A stretch of DNA of 64,000 nucleotides from Rikenellaceae bacterium (GTDB lineage Bacteria > Bacteroidota > Bacteroidia > Bacteroidales > Rikenellaceae), in the NCBI GenBank assembly GCA_015059685.1, contig SUZW01000004.1, positions 51,334 to 115,333 of the forward strand, read 5' to 3'. Positions 20,291 to 29,685 of this stretch are shown here, piece after piece (within the stretch, counting starts at the first letter, position 1; each line of letters opens with the position of its first letter). The notes under the pieces were generated by a model. It was not told the DNA's origin. It saw only the letters and a program-made list of their open reading frames with translations, and searched no databases. A program made the position numbers and the translations under genes.

Positions 20291-21691
20291 ATGACATTTA
20301 CAGAGTTTGCAACCACAGTATATCCGTTTCTCGAAATAGCAAATTTCCACGCTACATACTATCGTCTGCTCGAGGCCTTTGCCCGAGGCGAGATACGCCG
20401 ACTTATCGTGACCATGCCCCCACAACACGGCAAGTCGGTCGGAGCCGCCACCCTGCTACCCGCCTATATGCTTGGTCTTGAGCCCGATATGCGCATAGCC
20501 ATAGCCTCCTACTCGGGCTCTCTCGCCTCGAAATTCAACCGACGAGTGCAACGCATTTTGGATAGCGAAGAGTACGCCACGCTCTTCCCCGAGACGACGA
20601 TAAAGCGAGGTACAAAGCCCGCAAACTATGTTCGCACAGCCGACGAGGTGGAGATTATAGGGCACGATGGCGTGTTGCTCTCGGTAGGTCGTGAAGGCTC
20701 TCTCACGGGCAACCGTGTAGATTGCTTCATCCTCGATGACCTCTACAAGGATGCCATGGAGGCCAACTCCCCGATAATCCGTGAAAACTGCTGGGAGTGG
20801 TACACCTCTGTAGTGCGAACACGAATGCACAACGCCTCGCGAGAGCTCATAGTCTTCACACGCTGGCACGAAGAGGATCTTATCGGCACGATAACGAGCA
20901 AGGAGCCGTGTCGCAAGTTTCAGAGTTTCAACGACCTCGATAACCTCTCCGAGAACGAGTGGCTGTACCTCAACTTCGAGGCCTTGAAGGCCTCGCCACC
21001 CACCGAAATAGACCCACGACAGCTTGGCGAGGCGCTCTGGGAGGAGCGACACTCGGCACTCCTGCTGCAACAGAAGCGACAACTCGACACCCTGCGCTTC
21101 GAGTGTATGTATCAGGGTCACCCCTCCTCTCGTGAGGGGCTGCTCTATGGTGACTCCTTCACCGAGTACGACGCCCTGCCACGGGATATTGTGCGCTACG
21201 CCAACTACACCGACACGGCCGACACGGGAGATGACTACCTCTGTTCGATATGTTATGCTGTGGATACTGACGGGGTGATATATATCGTCGATGTGGTCTA
21301 TTCTCGTGAGCCTATGGAGGTTACCGAGCGTGAGGTGGCCGAGATGCTGTGTCGCAACCGCACCCGCATAGCCTTCGTCGAGAGCAACAACGGTGGTCGA
21401 GGCTTCGCCCGAGCCGTGCAACGCTACGCCCCCACGACCAAGGTTGAGTGGTTTCACCAAGGGGCAAACAAGGAGGCCCGAATACTCTCGCACTCGGCAA
21501 CCGTGCAACACCTGCTGCGCTTTCCTCGAGGGTGGCGACAGCGATGGTTTGAGCTCTATTCGCACCTCACAACCTATCGTCGCACCTTCCGTTCAAATCG
21601 TTGGCACGATGCGGCCGATGTCCTCACGGGCATCGTCGAGCGTGAGACAGGAAAACAGGAGTTTAAGGCAAAAATTGCGTTTAGAAGTTAG
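20291..21691 (+). CDS. terL: Phage terminase large subunit, solitary
   Basis: This 466-aa DNA-packaging motor has ATPase and nuclease domains. The ATG at 20291 is chosen because the longer frame from 20162 would overlap the upstream gene and adds 43 residues without family features. Visible motifs are Walker A PPQHGKS (43-49), Walker B CFILDD (145-150), a coupling 'VVRTRMHNASRELIVFTRWHEEDL' region (about 174-197), and an RNase H-like nuclease with acidic residues near D311-D315, VESNNGG (E364) and 'HDAADVL' (about 439-445). The catalytic set looks complete, yet no portal, capsid or tail gene lies near it. It ends 18 bp from the convergent tsaD. It is either a prophage remnant or a retained module. 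Confidence 0.88.
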   Translation: MTFTEFATTVYPFLEIANFHATYYRLLEAFARGEIRRLIVTMPPQHGKSVGAATLLPAYMLGLEPDMRIAIASYSGSLASKFNRRVQRILDSEEYATLFPETTIKRGTKPANYVRTADEVEIIGHDGVLLSVGREGSLTGNRVDCFILDDLYKDAMEANSPIIRENCWEWYTSVVRTRMHNASRELIVFTRWHEEDLIGTITSKEPCRKFQSFNDLDNLSENEWLYLNFEALKASPPTEIDPRQLGEALWEERHSALLLQQKRQLDTLRFECMYQGHPSSREGLLYGDSFTEYDALPRDIVRYANYTDTADTGDDYLCSICYAVDTDGVIYIVDVVYSREPMEVTEREVAEMLCRNRTRIAFVESNNGGRGFARAVQRYAPTTKVEWFHQGANKEARILSHSATVQHLLRFPRGWRQRWFELYSHLTTYRRTFRSNRWHDAADVLTGIVERETGKQEFKAKIAFRS

Positions 21692-21709
21692 CGAGCAGCA
21701 AGCCGTATC

Positions 21710-22726
21710 CTAAAATCTCGCTACAGGCGCAGCATCGAGCTCCGAGAACTCGCCTGCAAGATATTTGTAGTAGCCCGCAACAGCTATCATAGCGGCATTG
21801 TCGGTCGTAAAGCGTCTTTCGGGGATAAAGGTGCGCCATCCTCGCTTCTCACCCTCTGCGGCAATGCGCTCACGCAGCAGCGAGTTGGCAGCCACACCAC
21901 CACCGATGGTTATATCCTTAATCTTATAGTGCTTGGCCGCCTTCACGAGTCGCTCAACCAAGATATCGACAACGGTATGGAGTATAGAGGCGCACAAATC
22001 GGCTTTGCGCTCCTCCACAAAGTTTGGATTTTCGGCCACAGCATCACGCAGCGTATAGAGGAACGAGGTCTTCAAGCCCGAGAACGAAAAGTCAAACTCT
22101 CCGATGCGGGGTTTTGCGAACTTGAATGCCGCAGCATCACCCTCCTTGGCCAAAGCGTCAATAACGGGGCCTCCGGGGTAGGGCAAGCCCATAACCTTGG
22201 CGCACTTGTCGAGTGCCTCGCCCGCAGCATCGTCGATGGTCGAGCCGACAATCTCCATATCGAATGGTGAATTGACCTTCACAATCTGGGTATGTCCGCC
22301 ACTCACGAGCAGGCACAAAAACGGAAACTCGGGCTCACGATGCTCCTCCGAGGTTACGACAAAAGGCGAGAGGATATGACCATAGAGGTGATTGACCTCG
22401 ACAAGAGGTATATTGTTCGCTATAGCCAAACCCTTGGCAAACGATGTGCCCACCATCAACGAGCCGAGCAACCCCGGGCCACGAGTAAAGGCAATAGCAT
22501 CAACCTTATCTGCCGTAACCCCTGCATCACGCAACGCTGCATCTACCACAGGCACAATATTTTGCTGATGCGCTCGTGAGGCCAATTCGGGTATCACACC
22601 ACCATAACGCTCATGCACCGCCTGCGAGGCGATGACGCTCGACAGAAGCGTCGTTCCACGCAACACGGCTGCCGAAGTATCGTCACACGAGGACTCTATT
22701 CCAAGAATAATTATATTTTCACTCAT
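21710..22726 (-). CDS. tsaD: tRNA N6-adenosine threonylcarbamoyltransferase
   Basis: TsaD transfers the threonylcarbamoyl group from TC-AMP to A37 of ANN-decoding tRNAs, working with TsaB and TsaE in the cytoplasm. The 338-aa length is standard. It begins with the ASKHA motif GIESSCDDTSAAV, has the metal-binding His pair in 'EVNHLYGHI' (near residues 112-117), the substrate loop 'LVSGGHTQIV', 'DDAAGEALDK' and the C-terminal 'TDNAAMIAVAGY'. It is a conserved housekeeping gene, divergent from tamB and convergent with terL, so it marks the right edge of the phage-like module. Confidence 0.98.
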   Translation of the reverse strand: MSENIIILGIESSCDDTSAAVLRGTTLLSSVIASQAVHERYGGVIPELASRAHQQNIVPVVDAALRDAGVTADKVDAIAFTRGPGLLGSLMVGTSFAKGLAIANNIPLVEVNHLYGHILSPFVVTSEEHREPEFPFLCLLVSGGHTQIVKVNSPFDMEIVGSTIDDAAGEALDKCAKVMGLPYPGGPVIDALAKEGDAAAFKFAKPRIGEFDFSFSGLKTSFLYTLRDAVAENPNFVEERKADLCASILHTVVDILVERLVKAAKHYKIKDITIGGGVAANSLLRERIAAEGEKRGWRTFIPERRFTTDNAAMIAVAGYYKYLAGEFSELDAAPVARF

Positions 22727-22742
22727 ATTTTTGTCGGTTTAT

Positions 22743-22774
22743 GTTGCTGCTTTCGTAGATTTTCATTATCTTTG
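22743..22774 (+). promoter_or_regulatory. Promoter ahead of tamB
   Basis: The -7 element TATCTTTG (22767-22774) is preceded after 20 bp by GTTG (22743-22746), a one-base variant of TTTG. The predicted start near 22781 leaves a leader of about 60 nt before the GTG start of tamB. No separate consensus promoter for tsaD was found in this divergent gap. Confidence 0.6.
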
Positions 22775-22839
22775 TAAGTTATTTATAACTTACGAGGGGC
22801 AGACACAGGGCTAACTCCCCGAAAATTAGAACGAAAGCA

Positions 22840-25800
22840 GTGCGCAAAGTTACAAAAATATTGTTAAGAGTAGTATCCGCAACAATTTTATTGCTGATAT
22901 TTTTCTCGCTTGCGGTATCGCTGCTGCTTGCTATGCCGTCGGTGCAGAACATCGCTGCAAGCAAAGCCTCGTCGTGGGTAAGCGAGAAGCTCGGTACAAA
23001 GGTCTCGATAGGCCACATAACCTACGGATTGCTCAATCGTGTTGCCGTGCGAGACTTCTATGTCGAGGACCTCGATGGCGACACCCTCATCTATGCCGGC
23101 AAGGTCAATGCCTTCCTCGGCTCACTTGCAACCCTGCCAAAGTCGCTCACCATAAACCACGGTATTGTCGAGAACGGCAAGTTTATCCTTCGTGAAACAG
23201 AGCGAGGCCAGATGAATGTCAAGGAGGTCACGGACCGCATACCTCGAGGTAAAGGCAAACACAAGTTTCGCCTTGATATCCGAGCCATAGATGGCGTGGA
23301 TATCGACTTCCGCCTCCATCGCACGGTCGATAAGCACAACGACGAAGGTGTAGATTACGCCAACATGCAGCTGCTCGGTATCGACACCCACATCAACGAC
23401 TTCGCAGTTCAGGGAGGAGCCGTAATGGGAGATGTGGAGAAGATATCGTTTGTGGAGCGTAGCGGCTTCATCTTGGAGAATATGTCGGGACACTTCAGTG
23501 TCGATAGAGGCCAAATCGAAGTTCGAGATGCCCGCCTACTGTCAGCATCGAGCGATATAAACCTCAAACACCTTCTGCTCGATGGTGACGGATGGCCCGA
23601 ATACAAAGATTTCATTAACAAGGTTGCCATCGTGTGTCAAGTCGAAGATAGCCGTGTCTCGACAGACGATGTGGGATACTTTGCCCCTTCGATGTGGGGG
23701 TGGCAAACCACAATACACGACGCTACAATCTCGATGGATGGCCCTGTGGCCGACTTCAAGGGAGAGGTCGCACACGCAACATTGGAGGATGGCGGAACAC
23801 TCGCAGGCTCGGCTCGGGTGCGTGGTCTTATAGATGTTGCCCGCACGAAGTTCGATATCGACATCTCGAAGCTCGATGCCTCGACCGAGGAGATACTCTA
23901 CCTGCTCAACAACATTGCCCACATATCCCTCTCGGAGAAGGCCGCAGCCTATGTCGGCAACACAAAGCACATCACCGCCTCGGGCGAGTTCCACGGCACG
24001 ATACACAACTTCTCGGCAAAGGCCGATGCCTCGATGGCGAGTGGTGGCGAGATAGCGTTGGAGTGCTCGATGCAAAACCCGAAAAATAAGCGCAAGGGGC
24101 TGCAGGCAAGTATCAAGGCGGACAATGCCGACATTGCAGCGATATTGGGCAAGGAGTTGTTTGGCAACGCAACTTTCAACGCCACCATAGATGCCTCTTT
24201 CGGCAACAAGGAGCCTCTGCAACTCAAAGGTAATGGTGTGGTCGAGAACATAGACCTCAACAAGTACGGCTACCAAAACATCTCCCTGATGGCAGATATA
24301 GATGGTGAGCGTATCGTGGGTTCACTACACTCTATGGATAAGTCACTCGAGATGGAGGCGCAAGCCATTTTGGAGTTTCCGAAAGAGGGTGAGCCGATAT
24401 ACGATGCCGTGGTTTCGATAGCCCATGCCGACCTCCACGCCATGAATATAAATCGTCGTGACTCGATAGCTGTACTCAAGGGCGATATCGGTCTTTCGGC
24501 ACACGGCTCGACCTTAGATAAGCTCAACGGCGTATTGCGTATTGCCGATGCCGAGTACGACTCCACTAACGGCAACTGCGAGGCCGACCTCGTCGAGCTC
24601 TCGATACAGAGCGATGAGGATGCCCGTACCGTAACGCTGTCGTCGGACTTTGCAGATGCTATATTTGAGAGCCGCACGGCTTATAAGGATGTGCTATACT
24701 ACCTGAAAGACCTCGCTGTGCAGTACGCCCCACTGCTCTACGACGAGGCTGCCCGAAAGAATATCGACACCCATGTTGCCGAGATTGGCAACGAGGTGGC
24801 GATACTCTCCTTCACGACTAAAGATATAGACCCTCTGCTCGACTGCATAACCGATGGCTTGGAGATGGCCGAGGGGTCGAAGGTGGAGATGCTCGTGAGC
24901 CCTTCGGAAAACCGCTTCCTGATGAGGGCGTCATCGCAGTATCTTGCCCACAAGAACTATCTTGCAACAAATATAGATGTCAAGGCAGGAAATGCGGGTG
25001 ACTCGCTCGCCATATCGCTGGATGCCGAGGACCTCTATGCCGGCATGGCTCACTTCTCGGGCGTGGGTCTGCATGGTGGAGCCAAGGATAACACTCTCAA
25101 CATCAACGCCATATTTGCCGACTCGGTGCGTGATGTAAGTGGAGAGCTATCGGCCTCGGCAAAGATATCCCGCAAGGATAAAATGCGACACTACGCCATA
25201 TCGTTCAACCCTACATATATCCGCAGCGGAGAAAACTCGTGGCGCATAACGGCCGACGGCATCGACATCGACTCGACAAGGGTGGATATTCGAAATTTCG
25301 CTATGCGCAGTGATACGCAGGAGCTCTTCATAAATGGTACGGCATCACCCGACAGCAAAGACTCGGTGTATGTTCGTCTTCACAACTTCTCGCTCTCGCC
25401 ACTCACGCAGTTTACGAACCGCCTGGGTTACGAGTTGGAGGGTCGCACCAATGGTTATGCCTCGGTGCACTCGGCATTAAGTGACAGCCGTATCGAGGCC
25501 CATATCGACATCGACAGCATAGATGTAAACGGCATATCGGTACCCGACCTGCTGCTCACCTCACGCTGGGACTTTGGTCGCAGTCGTGCCTCGCTCAATA
25601 TCGCAACACGAGATGACAACAAGAGCATAATGCAGGGATACTACTCCCCTTCTCAGGCCCGTTACTACGCCCGTATGCAGACTTCGGGGGTGGATTTGGG
25701 GATACTTGACCCGCTGCTCAAAGGTGTAATATCGGATACGGAGGGTGTCGCCAACATAGATGTATCGCTCACGGGCGAGCAACGCTCGGCAGAGCTAAAG

Positions 25801-27420
25801 GGCAACATAGATGTTCGTGACCTCGCCACAACGATAGATTACACAGCATGTCGCTACACGGCACCACAGGCGACCGTGAAGGTTACTAATAACCACTTTA
25901 CGGTCGAGAATGCAAGCATCTTTGACAAGAATGGCAAGGAGGGTTCATTCTCGATAGACCTCTCGCTCGAACACCTGTCGAACATCGAGTATAATGTAGG
26001 CTTGAGGGTGAATAATATGCAGGTGCTCAACACCACCGAGCACGACAACCCTATGTTCTACGGTACCGTATTTGCCACGGGCACAGGCTCGATACGAGGT
26101 GACAAGGCGGGTGTACAGATGGACTTTGTGGCACGCAGTGACGACAACTCGAAGTTCTTTATGCCGCTGACCGACAAGAGCGACATCAAGAGTGCCGACT
26201 TTGTAACCTTCGCAACGAAGAGTGTGGACACGACATCGTACCTCATGCGCAAGAAGATCCTCTTCGAGAATAGGCAGAAGCGTCGCACTACGGGTAGTAG
26301 CTCGATGGATATTACGATGGCCCTCGATGTGCAACCGAATGCCGAGGTGCAACTCGTTATTGACCCTACCGTAGGTGATATCATCAAGGGCCGAGGCGAG
26401 GGCTTGCTCAACCTGCGTATCAACCCGAAGGCCAATATCTTCGAGATGTATGGCGACTATACCATCGAAAAGGGTAGCTACCTCTTCACGCTCCAGAATG
26501 TGATAAACAAGTGGTTCGATATCGAGCCGGGCTCGACGATACAGTGGACCGGTGAGCCGCTCAACGCTATGCTCAACATAGATGCAGTATATCGTCTCAA
26601 AGCCTCGCTGCAACCACTGTTGCAGGGCTCGCTGTCGGAGAGCAATAAGTCGTCGTCGCGTGCCGTGCCTGTCGAGTGTTTCATCCACCTCACAGATAGG
26701 CTCACACAGCCTACCGTAACCTTCGACATCGTGGTGCCTAGCGTGGATGCGGATGTACAAAATATAATAAGCAGTACCCTCTCGACACCGGAGAGCAAGT
26801 CGCAGCAGTTCCTCTACCTCCTTATCGCCAACAGCTTTATGGCGGAGGCATCGAGCAACTCTGCAGGCGAGAGTGCAACCTCGGCAGCTGCAACAACGGG
26901 CTTCGAGATGTTGTCGAACCAGTTGAGCAACTGGCTCTCGAATGATGACTACAAGATTGTGTTGCGCTACCGACCTCGCACCGACCAGATGAGTGACGAG
27001 GTGGACTTCGGCTTCTCGAAGGGGTTGATAAACAACCGCCTTATCATCGAGGTCGAGGGCAACTACATCGTCGATAAGTCGCAGGTTGTGAATGCCTCCT
27101 CAAACTTCACGGGCGAGGCCTATGTGACTTGGCTTATCGACCGTGCGGGTGTGCTGCGACTCAAGGGCTTCACCCACACCATAGATCGCTTCGACGAGAA
27201 CCAAGGTCTGCAGGAGACGGGTATAGGAATATATTTCAAGGAGGATTTCAACAATAATCGTGACCTTATTCATCGTCTGAAGCACCGCTTCAAGCGTGAA
27301 AAACGCAACAAACAAAAAGAGGAGAAGAACAACGAAAAGGGTAAAGTTGGGGAGCAGGCAAAACAGAGTGCCGACACCTTGACACCAGAAGCAAAGCAAA
27401 CAAAACAACAAACTAAATAA
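22840..27420 (+). CDS. tamB: Translocation and assembly module protein TamB
   Basis: This is a 1526-aa AsmA-like inner-membrane-anchored periplasmic protein, by family knowledge forming a long groove for lipid transport and outer-membrane biogenesis. The frame starts with GTG (MRKVTKILLRV), giving a single N-terminal membrane segment (residues about 9-31). A very long run of beta-rich repeats follows, and the C-terminal TamB/DUF490 domain (about 1090-1480) contains 'EMYGDYTIEKGSYLFTLQNV' and 'DEVDFGFSKGLINNRLIIE'. The last 40 residues are a Lys/Glu/Gln-rich tail. It opens a plus-strand gene series; exbB starts 18 bp downstream, so envelope functions appear to be co-transcribed. No tamA-like gene is adjacent. 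Confidence 0.93.
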   Translation: MRKVTKILLRVVSATILLLIFFSLAVSLLLAMPSVQNIAASKASSWVSEKLGTKVSIGHITYGLLNRVAVRDFYVEDLDGDTLIYAGKVNAFLGSLATLPKSLTINHGIVENGKFILRETERGQMNVKEVTDRIPRGKGKHKFRLDIRAIDGVDIDFRLHRTVDKHNDEGVDYANMQLLGIDTHINDFAVQGGAVMGDVEKISFVERSGFILENMSGHFSVDRGQIEVRDARLLSASSDINLKHLLLDGDGWPEYKDFINKVAIVCQVEDSRVSTDDVGYFAPSMWGWQTTIHDATISMDGPVADFKGEVAHATLEDGGTLAGSARVRGLIDVARTKFDIDISKLDASTEEILYLLNNIAHISLSEKAAAYVGNTKHITASGEFHGTIHNFSAKADASMASGGEIALECSMQNPKNKRKGLQASIKADNADIAAILGKELFGNATFNATIDASFGNKEPLQLKGNGVVENIDLNKYGYQNISLMADIDGERIVGSLHSMDKSLEMEAQAILEFPKEGEPIYDAVVSIAHADLHAMNINRRDSIAVLKGDIGLSAHGSTLDKLNGVLRIADAEYDSTNGNCEADLVELSIQSDEDARTVTLSSDFADAIFESRTAYKDVLYYLKDLAVQYAPLLYDEAARKNIDTHVAEIGNEVAILSFTTKDIDPLLDCITDGLEMAEGSKVEMLVSPSENRFLMRASSQYLAHKNYLATNIDVKAGNAGDSLAISLDAEDLYAGMAHFSGVGLHGGAKDNTLNINAIFADSVRDVSGELSASAKISRKDKMRHYAISFNPTYIRSGENSWRITADGIDIDSTRVDIRNFAMRSDTQELFINGTASPDSKDSVYVRLHNFSLSPLTQFTNRLGYELEGRTNGYASVHSALSDSRIEAHIDIDSIDVNGISVPDLLLTSRWDFGRSRASLNIATRDDNKSIMQGYYSPSQARYYARMQTSGVDLGILDPLLKGVISDTEGVANIDVSLTGEQRSAELKGNIDVRDLATTIDYTACRYTAPQATVKVTNNHFTVENASIFDKNGKEGSFSIDLSLEHLSNIEYNVGLRVNNMQVLNTTEHDNPMFYGTVFATGTGSIRGDKAGVQMDFVARSDDNSKFFMPLTDKSDIKSADFVTFATKSVDTTSYLMRKKILFENRQKRRTTGSSSMDITMALDVQPNAEVQLVIDPTVGDIIKGRGEGLLNLRINPKANIFEMYGDYTIEKGSYLFTLQNVINKWFDIEPGSTIQWTGEPLNAMLNIDAVYRLKASLQPLLQGSLSESNKSSSRAVPVECFIHLTDRLTQPTVTFDIVVPSVDADVQNIISSTLSTPESKSQQFLYLLIANSFMAEASSNSAGESATSAAATTGFEMLSNQLSNWLSNDDYKIVLRYRPRTDQMSDEVDFGFSKGLINNRLIIEVEGNYIVDKSQVVNASSNFTGEAYVTWLIDRAGVLRLKGFTHTIDRFDENQGLQETGIGIYFKEDFNNNRDLIHRLKHRFKREKRNKQKEEKNNEKGKVGEQAKQSADTLTPEAKQTKQQTK

Positions 27421-27438
27421 ATTAAAAACAAAGAGATT

Positions 27439-28143
27439 ATGATTAGACTTTTGCAGGCAGCAAATGCTGCAACAGAGGCAGTCGACCAGGCTGCACAGGC
27501 TGTCGAAAATGTTGCATCCCAGATGAGTCTTTGGGAGTTGTTCAACAAGGGAGGATTTTTGATGTGGGTACTGCTCTTGTTGGGTGGTGTAACAATCTTC
27601 ATCTTCGTGGAGCGTTTCGTAGCTATTCAGCGTGCGCAACGCCTCTCGCCACACTTTATGGAGCGCATCCGTGACTACATCCTCGAGGGTAAGATGAAGG
27701 AGGCTGTGGGCCTTTGCCGTAAGGAGGGTACCCCTATTGCCCGTATGATTGACAAGGGTATCGAGCGTCTTGGTCGCCCGATGAGCGATGTGCAGAGCGC
27801 AATCGAGAATGTTGCCAACTTGGAGGTGTCGAAGCTGGAGAATGGCCTTCCGACACTCGCTACAATCGCAGGAGGTGCACCGATGATTGGTTTCTTGGGT
27901 ACGGTAGTAGGTATGGTCAAGACATTTATGGATATGTCGGCAGCAGGCGGCACCGTAGATATGGCTCTGCTTTCGGGCGGTATGTATGTAGCTATGGTTA
28001 CAACCGTAGGTGGTCTTATCGTAGGTATCCCTGCATACTTCGGTTACAACTACCTTGTGGCTCGCATCGAGAAGCTCGTGTTCCGTATGGAGGCAAACTC
28101 TATCGCATTTATGGACATCCTCAATCAACCAGCTCAAAAATAG
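27439..28143 (+). CDS. exbB: MotA/TolQ/ExbB proton-channel protein
   Basis: This 234-aa inner-membrane subunit uses proton-motive force to drive TonB. Three hydrophobic segments are visible: about 33-57 (GFLMWVLLLLGGVTIFIF), about 145-170 (IAGGAPMIGFLGTVVGMVKT) and about 178-205 (MYVAMVTTVGGLIVGIPAYF). The cytoplasmic loop between the first and second is basic and acidic, as is usual. The order exbB-exbD-tonB with gaps of 6 and 41 bp fits one functional complex. It could serve the SusC transporter in this window and others elsewhere in the genome. Confidence 0.95.
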   Translation: MIRLLQAANAATEAVDQAAQAVENVASQMSLWELFNKGGFLMWVLLLLGGVTIFIFVERFVAIQRAQRLSPHFMERIRDYILEGKMKEAVGLCRKEGTPIARMIDKGIERLGRPMSDVQSAIENVANLEVSKLENGLPTLATIAGGAPMIGFLGTVVGMVKTFMDMSAAGGTVDMALLSGGMYVAMVTTVGGLIVGIPAYFGYNYLVARIEKLVFRMEANSIAFMDILNQPAQK

Positions 28144-28149
28144 TAGATT

Positions 28150-28554
28150 ATGGCAATTAAAAGAGGTTCAAAAGTCGATAAGTCGTTCTCACAATCGGCA
28201 ATGACCGACTTGATGTTCCTGCTGTTGATATTTATGCTCATAGCGACCACCCTCATCAACCCAAATGCGTTGAAGTTGGAGTTGCCAAAGAGTTCAAATC
28301 AGCTGAAGGATAAGGCTATAACGACCGTTTCGATTGAGCAGAAGGGCTCGGAGTACATCTACTATGTCGAGCTCGACAAGGTGGCAGGTATCGGTGGCGT
28401 GGAGCGCGCCTTGGAGGAGCGACTCAAGGGCCAAACCGAGCCTACCGTGTCGTTGCACTGCGACAAGCGAGTGGCTGTAGATGAGGTCGTGAAGGTGATG
28501 AATATCGCCAAGGATAACGGTTATAGATTGATACTTGCTACGCAAGCTAAATAA
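28150..28554 (+). CDS. exbD: ExbD/TolR biopolymer transport protein
   Basis: This 134-aa protein has one membrane helix (about residues 17-37, MTDLMFLLLIFMLIATTLI) that carries the conserved proton-relay Asp20, then a periplasmic domain. It partners ExbB, which starts 711 bp upstream and ends 6 bp before it. The last part (VDEVVKVMNIAKDNGYRLILATQ) matches the conserved ExbD/TolR fold end. The gap to tonB contains three copies of the word TTGACAATTG, one of the short-word repeats of this genome. Confidence 0.95.
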   Translation: MAIKRGSKVDKSFSQSAMTDLMFLLLIFMLIATTLINPNALKLELPKSSNQLKDKAITTVSIEQKGSEYIYYVELDKVAGIGGVERALEERLKGQTEPTVSLHCDKRVAVDEVVKVMNIAKDNGYRLILATQAK

Positions 28555-28595
28555 TTGACAATTGACGAATTGACAATTGACAATTATAGGAATTT

Positions 28596-29270
28596 ATGAA
28601 ATCAACACATTTTGCATATATATTTTCGGTACTATATGTGGTGGCGTTAGCAGCGGCATTTTACTTTGTCGATATAGAAATTCGACCAAAGGAGGAGCCG
28701 CAGAGCGACATCATATATATCGATATGGTCAAGTCAGAACCACCACCAAAGCCAAAGCCGAAGCCTCGACCAAAGGTCAAGGAGGCACCACGCCACGAGC
28801 GTCTTGCGCCTCGTGACAATACGCAGCAGGCTTCGGGCAAGGCCGAGGAGACTCGCACCGTAAATCAGAGGGCACTGTTCAAGATGTCGAAGAGCGGTGT
28901 GGATAAGCCTGCCAATGCAGGTAACCCATACGCCAAGAGGGATACCATAGCTACAGCATCGGGTACGGGCGGAGGACTTAACCCTATTGGCAATGACGCT
29001 CTCGACGAGGGCTTGCAGGGTCGAGGTCTGATTGGCTCGTTGCCACAACCTAACTATCCGCCAGGGAACAAAAGTGGAAAGGTTGTGGTGTATGTAAAGG
29101 TTAATCAAGCAGGTCAGGTTATAGAGGCATCTTACATACAGAAAGGCTCGACAACCAACGATAAGGCGTTGGTCGATGCTGCACTTGCTGCGGCACGCAA
29201 GGCCCGTTTTACCGAGAGCAAAACCATTGTAGAGGGCGGACGAATAACCTATCTATTTAGAATGAAGTAG
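28596..29270 (+). CDS. tonB: TonB-family energy transducer
   Basis: This 224-aa protein links the ExbBD motor to outer-membrane transporters. It has one N-terminal helix (about 7-25), a Pro/Lys-rich periplasm-spanning stretch (EPPPKPKPKPRPKVKEAP, about 49-66), a Ser/Gly-rich linker and a C-terminal TonB domain (about 145-224; 'GKVVVYVKVNQAGQVIEA', 'AARKARFTE', ending in 'ITYLFRMK'). The start is preceded by AGGAA. The domain is complete, and the gene continues directly into the DUF1573 gene one base after its stop. Confidence 0.93.
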   Translation: MKSTHFAYIFSVLYVVALAAAFYFVDIEIRPKEEPQSDIIYIDMVKSEPPPKPKPKPRPKVKEAPRHERLAPRDNTQQASGKAEETRTVNQRALFKMSKSGVDKPANAGNPYAKRDTIATASGTGGGLNPIGNDALDEGLQGRGLIGSLPQPNYPPGNKSGKVVVYVKVNQAGQVIEASYIQKGSTTNDKALVDAALAAARKARFTESKTIVEGGRITYLFRMK

Positions 29271-29271
29271 T

Positions 29272-29673
29272 ATGAGAAGAGTTCTATTGTGGTTTTTGTT
29301 GCTTGTGGCTGCGGTCGTGCCGACACAAGCACGAGATAAGAGGGGCAACGAGGGTGCAAAATTGCACTTCGAGCAGGAGAGCTACGACTTTGGAACCATA
29401 TCCCGCAAAGGTGAGGATATGGTATGTGAGTTTCGCTTCGAGAACAGCGGCTCGGAGCCGTTGGTGATACTCTCGGCACAGACCTCGTGTTCGTGTCTGA
29501 AGGTCGATTTCTCACGCAAACCCATAGCACCAGGTGAGAAGGGCGCAGTAAAGCTACTTATCGAGGTACGCAAGATGGAGAAGGGTATATTTCACCGTGT
29601 GGTGCAGATAAAGTCCAACTCCGCAACGGGCACCGAGATTTTAACCATTAAAGGAAATTGTGAAGATAACTAA
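29272..29673 (+). CDS. Exported DUF1573 protein
   Basis: This 133-aa protein has a signal peptide (residues 1-20, ending PTQA) and one DUF1573 Ig-like domain. Hallmarks are 'YDFGTISRKGE', 'FRFENSGSEPLVIL', the 'TSCSC' motif (about 69-73) and 'APGEKGAVKL'. The family is widespread in Bacteroidetes and related to ASH-like domains; no biochemical role is established. It starts one base after the tonB stop and ends 12 bp before korA, so it links the envelope genes to the metabolic genes of this run. Confidence 0.88.
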   Translation: MRRVLLWFLLLVAAVVPTQARDKRGNEGAKLHFEQESYDFGTISRKGEDMVCEFRFENSGSEPLVILSAQTSCSCLKVDFSRKPIAPGEKGAVKLLIEVRKMEKGIFHRVVQIKSNSATGTEILTIKGNCEDN

Positions 29674-29685
29674 AATAACAAAAAG